The notes beneath the pieces were generated by a model. The model searched no databases, had not been told where the DNA came from, and saw only the letters and a program-made list of their open reading frames with translations. Shown piece after piece: positions 59,972 through 64,000 of a DNA stretch of 64,000 nucleotides (the first letter of the stretch is position 1; each line of letters opens with the position of its first letter). The position numbers and the translations under genes are program-made. Source of the stretch: Magicicada septendecula (Eukaryota > Arthropoda > Insecta > Hemiptera > Cicadidae); contig CM068372.1 of the NCBI GenBank assembly GCA_034769895.1, positions 380,503,910 to 380,567,909 of the forward strand. Reading direction: 5' to 3'.

Positions 59972-60519
59972 TACATCAATTCCTCCTCCTCCTCCTCTTA
60001 TGGCGCTACAGCCCAAAGTCGAGCCTTGGCCTCCACCTCTCTCTAACAGTAGCAAAGGACTTCTATCCTCACACTCGCAACATCTCTCTTTAATCCACAG
60101 CGACAGCATCTTCCCATCCAACCAACCATACAACCATCCATACTCCCCATAACCCCTACTGTAGGTGTTCGTCTGTCATCCGTTCTTACGACATGGCCAG
60201 CCCATTGCAGCCTACTCACTTTTACGTACACTTCTACCGTTGTTTCGTTGAAGTGACAATATATCTCATCATTATGCTGTATCCTCCATTTCTCATTTCT
60301 ATATATGGGGCCTAGGATCCGTCTCAGGAGGTTCCTTCCAAATATCTTCAGGAATTCAATTGCTCTTTAAGTTACTATCCCAGTTTCACTGCCGTAGCAC
60401 ATGATGGGTCATATGATAGGTTTGTATATGCGCATTTTGTTTCCCTCCATATTGAAAACTCTTGACTTAAAGGTGGTGATAAGCGCGAAGTAGGCCTTGT
60501 TGGCTAGAGTTATCCTTAT

Positions 60520-60577
<58 letters not shown>

Positions 60578-60825
60578 ATTCCCATCTTCAGATATCATCG
60601 CTTCTAGGTATGTGAAACCTCTGACTGCTTCTGTATAGTTTTCTTCTATAATCAAATTTTGCCTGAATTGAGTAGACCTTGTCTGATATACCATTTTGGT
60701 TTTATCCACATTTGTTGATGGTTTTACCTATTTTGTACTTATTTTCAGGTTTGTCTCCCTTGCAACCGCACTTAATGGGGTTATGATGAATATATCGTCA
60801 CAATATGCTGCTATTTGTAGCCATA
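59972..60825 (-). pseudogene. LINE-F: RT 3' half with microsatellite inside the frame
   Basis: Minus-strand order: AYCDDIFIITPL (RT catalytic YxDD, near 60790-60820), STNVDKTKMVYQTRSTQFRQ, EAVRGFTYLEAMISEDGNE, then (GA)n coding an Arg-Glu run, then a decayed segment, LQWAGHVVRTDDRRTP (near 60175-60220), and a 3' end CTCGACTTTGGGCTGTAGCG with a (GGA)n tail at about 59972-59998. Frameshifts separate these parts. The 5' half is missing. Confidence 0.87.
60524..60576 (-). repeat. (GA)n microsatellite within LINE-F coding sequence
   Basis: About 26 units. It replaces the few residues normally found after SEDGNEE in this kind of RT, so it probably grew from a short GAAGAGAG-like seed. Confidence 0.95.
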
Positions 60826-60896
60826 CAAAATTTAATTATTAAAGTTGTGTTAGTGGTTATAAACAAAAACAGAAAAAACACTTCGTAAGCTTATAC

Positions 60897-61075
60897 GGAC
60901 GGAGTCAATGTTAGAATTCATTCCCGGGCTGTTTGGCCGTGGTGCATTGTTTCTAGCTAAAACACACGTTTTGACAGGACCATCGACTGCCATCACCAGC
61001 GTAAAATTCGAGCTTTACTAGCGTAGGTTGGTACACGTTTGAGCCCACAGTACTGTGGTTACGGTTGAGCCTTGT
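60897..61075 (-). repeat. Hammerhead-family F2 repeat, copy E
   Basis: Aligns with copies B and C in reverse: CATTGACTCCG, GGGCTGTTTGGCCGTGG, a damaged ribozyme (TGGTGATGGCAGTCGATGG, then GTCAAAACG) and CCACAGTACTGTGG (61046-61059). Confidence 0.8.
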
Positions 61076-61135
61076 TTATTTCCGATCTGATGATGAGCTG
61101 TGGAGCTTGAAAACGCTAATCGGAATAATTTTTCT
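61076..61135 (+). ncRNA. Hammerhead-like sequence with strong stem I
   Basis: TTCCGAT precedes CTGATGA (61087-61093). Stem II is AGCT-GTGG-AGCT, then GAAA, ACGCTA, and ATCGGAA. TTCCGAT and ATCGGAA give a perfect 7 bp stem I flanking the core and the cleavage position (CTA). Stem III pairing is poor. This is a different sequence family from F2. Confidence 0.6.
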
Positions 61136-61333
61136 ATAGTGGTGTGCAACAGCGTTTTTTCTGTTTGCCATCCCATATTTGTTTGTTGGTATTCAAAACC
61201 TAGCATTCAATTACAACAGTTACGTTAATTAAACAAAACTTACCGACACGTATTTTTTCTCGACGGCCATCTATGTCAGAAAGTTCATGCAGTTCTTGTT
61301 TATTTTAAACACTTTGACTTCATTCATCGATAG

Positions 61334-61701
61334 TTATACTGTCCCGTTCAAAATAGTCTCAGTCGAATGTAACACGATTAAGCCAACTTTGCAGTCTTCA
61401 AAATATTTCAAGCATGCACTTTTTGATACAACCTTGAGCTCGCTTAGCGATCTTTGTTTTTCGTCTTCAACGGTTGCAAAACGATCTTTTTTAGAAATTA
61501 TTACTATTTGGAGAAGGAAAGACCGCGTTGGGACACATTTGGTGAATACGGCAGTTGTCCTGTCATCATTATGACATTTTCGTTCGCATAGCCTGCCAAA
61601 ATTCTTAACAAGTAATGACGTGCGTCCAGGCCCATTATCGGGCTGCAATTTTTATAAATTATTTTTTCCGTGAATCTGGCCGTTTTTACGAATAGTTTCA
61701 T
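61334..61701 (-). pseudogene. mariner transposase C-terminal remnant
   Basis: On the minus strand: QPDNGPGRTSLLVKNFG (position of the second catalytic Asp, DNAP-like), a second frame with LPYSPNVSQRG (PYSPDLAP-like), then DRFATVEDEKQRSLSELKVV and KSACLKYFEDCK, the well-known end of mariner transposases. At least two frameshifts and no N-terminal half. Terminal inverted repeats not found. Confidence 0.8.
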
Positions 61702-62774
61702 ACAAATAGCGTAAAATGTCCGAATAGTACTCTTTGTTTACCACTGCGCCTAGCCATGAAATTTCGTGGAATACAAAAACATAATCATCATCTGGCATTC
61801 ACAATCTTCAACGCATTTACGGCAATATTTGAAGCTCGTAAACCGATTGTTCACGCACAGTAATCTTACCAGAAGTCTTCTGAACACGTTTACCAGGACA
61901 GAACAATTAACCTCACAGTTTATACAAAGTATAATCCATGTTCTTCAAGCTTGCATTGTAGAATGACTAAAAATCGCCTAATACACCTAAGGACTACTTA
62001 CTCAGTTAGCTGTGAAATCTAAACTATGCCTCAAATAGAGGTAGAAATTTTGACGATTGTCACTAACATGTGTACGAACATTACATAAAAAAAAATTTTT
62101 TAAATCGGACACTTGTAGCGGTGGAAATTGCAAATTTGCACGAAATTTTTTGTTAAACCCCGTACAGTATATTATTTTTGGTTAGATTTTATTCTTCCGT
62201 GCATCTTTGACATCCTTGTAATCTTAGAGGGAGGGGAAACTTTACTACCTGGTCTATAGAAACACTTTGTATAACATACTAGAAACGATAATAAAAAATA
62301 AAACGAAAATAAAATATCCTTCACGCTTGGGACATCTACACTTGACCCGTATAGTGTCCTTGTCGAATGCTCACCTGATGCGGTCCCAAAGCCAATATAT
62401 CCACATCACCAACGCTTCCTATTGACCTACTCCTTTGTCCTATAGCCTTATATTATCAAATTTGTTTAGCCAACAACATATCTTCCTAATCCTAATCAGA
62501 TAAGTAATCCATCTCTCTATCTTTTCCGCATTGCGATCTTAGTCGCTATAAGTATTCTACTTTTTGCTTTAGAGCGGGCCAGTTCAGTTACACCTGGTGA
62601 TTTTAGAAGTGCGGTTCGGAGTTATTGTGGCGGTTTAGTAAGAAGTGAACCATGTGTTAATTAGTGTAAGTTATGGTGTTTCCACTGTACAACACGGCTA
62701 CAGTGCATTGTGGAAATATTTACATACTTATAATCAGGTTACAAATACAATTAATCGTTAAAAATGTATTGCTT
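61702..62774. other. Unannotated DNA
   Basis: No gene or repeat recognised. Confidence 0.5.
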
Positions 62775-63555
62775 TCATATTCCGTAAGGAAATGGAAGTA
62801 TGGTGATCGCGAAAAATATCGTGTTCGAGATAAGGCCAGATTCTGATTGTACTACCCTCAAAACATGAAGAAAAGTCATAATCCGAAAAGTGTGTGTGTG
62901 TGGGGGGGGGGAGAATTTTTTCTATCGCAAATTATAACTGCAGAAAATTCAAACAAAATCGAATAATTCTTGCACAGGTGCCCGAGTTGTAGAGGATTCA
63001 AGGCTTATTGACTTTGTTTAAGATCGGTTTAGGGGAAGGGGTAGTTTACCTGCAACGTTTTACGTTTTAACACGAGTAAAGTACTTAATTTTGATAAATA
63101 AAGTATCCTGAAAAGAAGGTCATAATAATCTACTGTAGAAAGGTTGATGAAGTATCTATAAATGAAAAGGGTAGTTGAAGGAGGAGGGGGTAATTTTTGT
63201 ATTGATGTTATTAATTTATTTCTACCGAAAACTTAAAAATTTCAACAAAATATTAACCATTGATATCGTTCCATGCTATGTAACCACGGATACGTAAACA
63301 AAATAATTTTTCTTTTTCATAAATTCACAGATAAGAAACGCCGGGCGGTATTCCCTTTCTTTCGGGTTGTTTAAATAAAAGATAATTTAATTATTTATTT
63401 TTAAAATCTTAACAACTAAGTACAATTCGTGTTTTGATTATTTTTCTCAGCGTTTTTACCATAAGCATCTTGATATATTTGGTTTCGTTCTGAGTGGACA
63501 TATTAAATATAATTTTATAATGAGAACATGGAAGTCATTTATAGTTTTCCATACC
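62775..63555 (+). repeat. Dispersed repeat Y, copy 2
   Basis: Same blocks as 44690-45490. A GT/G run (62893-62911) replaces the GTCTGTGTGTCTGTG of copy 1. Non-coding. Confidence 0.88.
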
Positions 63556-63847
63556 TATGTTTTTTATTGCGCTACTGACATGGACTAATTACCGACAACA
63601 GAAATACTCAATACTTGGTCTACAGTAAACAGTTGGTGTATTTCCCATAATGACCGTACCGTACTACAGATTGGCTGTGTGCAAGGATTTTATTCTTTCC
63701 ACCACCTCGAGTCGAGTTAAATTAAAATGCAAATGCTGTCTGCCATAAGTGGTACATATTAGCGTCGCTGCATTGGAAGGTAGAAAACGATATACTAAAA
63801 ACACTGAAGTTTTTAAAAAAAGTATAGTTTAATAAGTTTTATTATAA

Positions 63848-64000
63848 TCTATATATATAAAACTCAAAGTCTGGGGATTTGTTGGTAAACCCTACTGAAT
63901 ACAAATCCACACCGTTACATCGATTGCCACCAAATTTTGCACAAGGCAAAAAATACTGTCTAACTTTGAATTTGATATTTTGCCCCGTTCACACGATTTA
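63848..64000 (-). repeat. Dispersed repeat Z, 3' end in reverse orientation
   Basis: Starts ATATATATAAAACTCAAAGT and runs off the window edge. It is the reverse complement of 58440-58605 with moderate divergence. Confidence 0.82.

Overview
The window looks like gene-poor, repeat-packed nuclear DNA from an animal, most likely an arthropod. An insect of the cockroach, termite or stick-insect kind is a guess based on the style of its retroelements. There are no operons, no ribosome-binding-site architecture and no long open frames. Introns could not be tested. I recognise no host protein-coding gene. Almost everything with recognisable coding content is a broken mobile-element gene, embedded in AT-rich DNA with many microsatellites.

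Layout. 1-3.7 kb: AT-rich DNA with no feature I can support. 3.7-9.4 kb: a nearly full-length but broken LINE (LINE-A, 4.1-6.57 kb), then a repeat block U1+V1, then a second LINE-A tail. 9.4-11.5 kb: a TTC array and a Penelope-like (PLE) GIY-YIG endonuclease remnant. 11.5-18.75 kb: a LINE-B fragment that leads into a tandem array of about 2,222 bp units. Each full unit holds a LINE-B 3' fragment, the U repeat, a hammerhead-ribozyme sequence and a 141 bp perfect-type hairpin. The last unit is truncated and runs into V2. 19-25.7 kb: a large foldback element, a Tc1/mariner-type remnant between terminal inverted repeats, a solo LTR with target-site duplication (TSD), a 590 bp CTG/CTA array, a 37 bp tandem repeat and a MITE with TSD. 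26-30 kb: three decayed LINE fragments on the minus strand. 30.9-32.1 kb: two copies of a hammerhead-bearing repeat around a solo LTR. 33.9-35.5 kb: a Jockey-like reverse transcriptase (RT) end and a DDE transposase remnant. 36.3-37.6 kb: a LINE interrupted by a complete tRNA-derived SINE with 14 bp TSDs. 39.5-40.8 kb: a third hammerhead family and another LINE-B end. 41.6-46.8 kb: further dispersed repeats. 48.8-57.4 kb: a complete, young LTR element of 8.56 kb with very long LTRs (2.98 kb each), a 6 bp TSD and only a broken Gag-like coiled-coil frame inside. 58-64 kb: repeat tails, a second member of the 31.1 kb LTR family, a LINE whose RT frame contains a microsatellite, more hammerhead sequence and a mariner transposase remnant.

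The main theme is a set of sequences matching the hammerhead ribozyme core (CUGANGA, stem II, GAAAC-GUH) in several unrelated-looking repeat families on both strands. Most carry a palindromic stem III such as ACGT or ACGCGT. This is the form known for Penelope-like retroelements, where catalysis is by dimers. One hammerhead element can be read as an insertion, because the window also contains its empty site.
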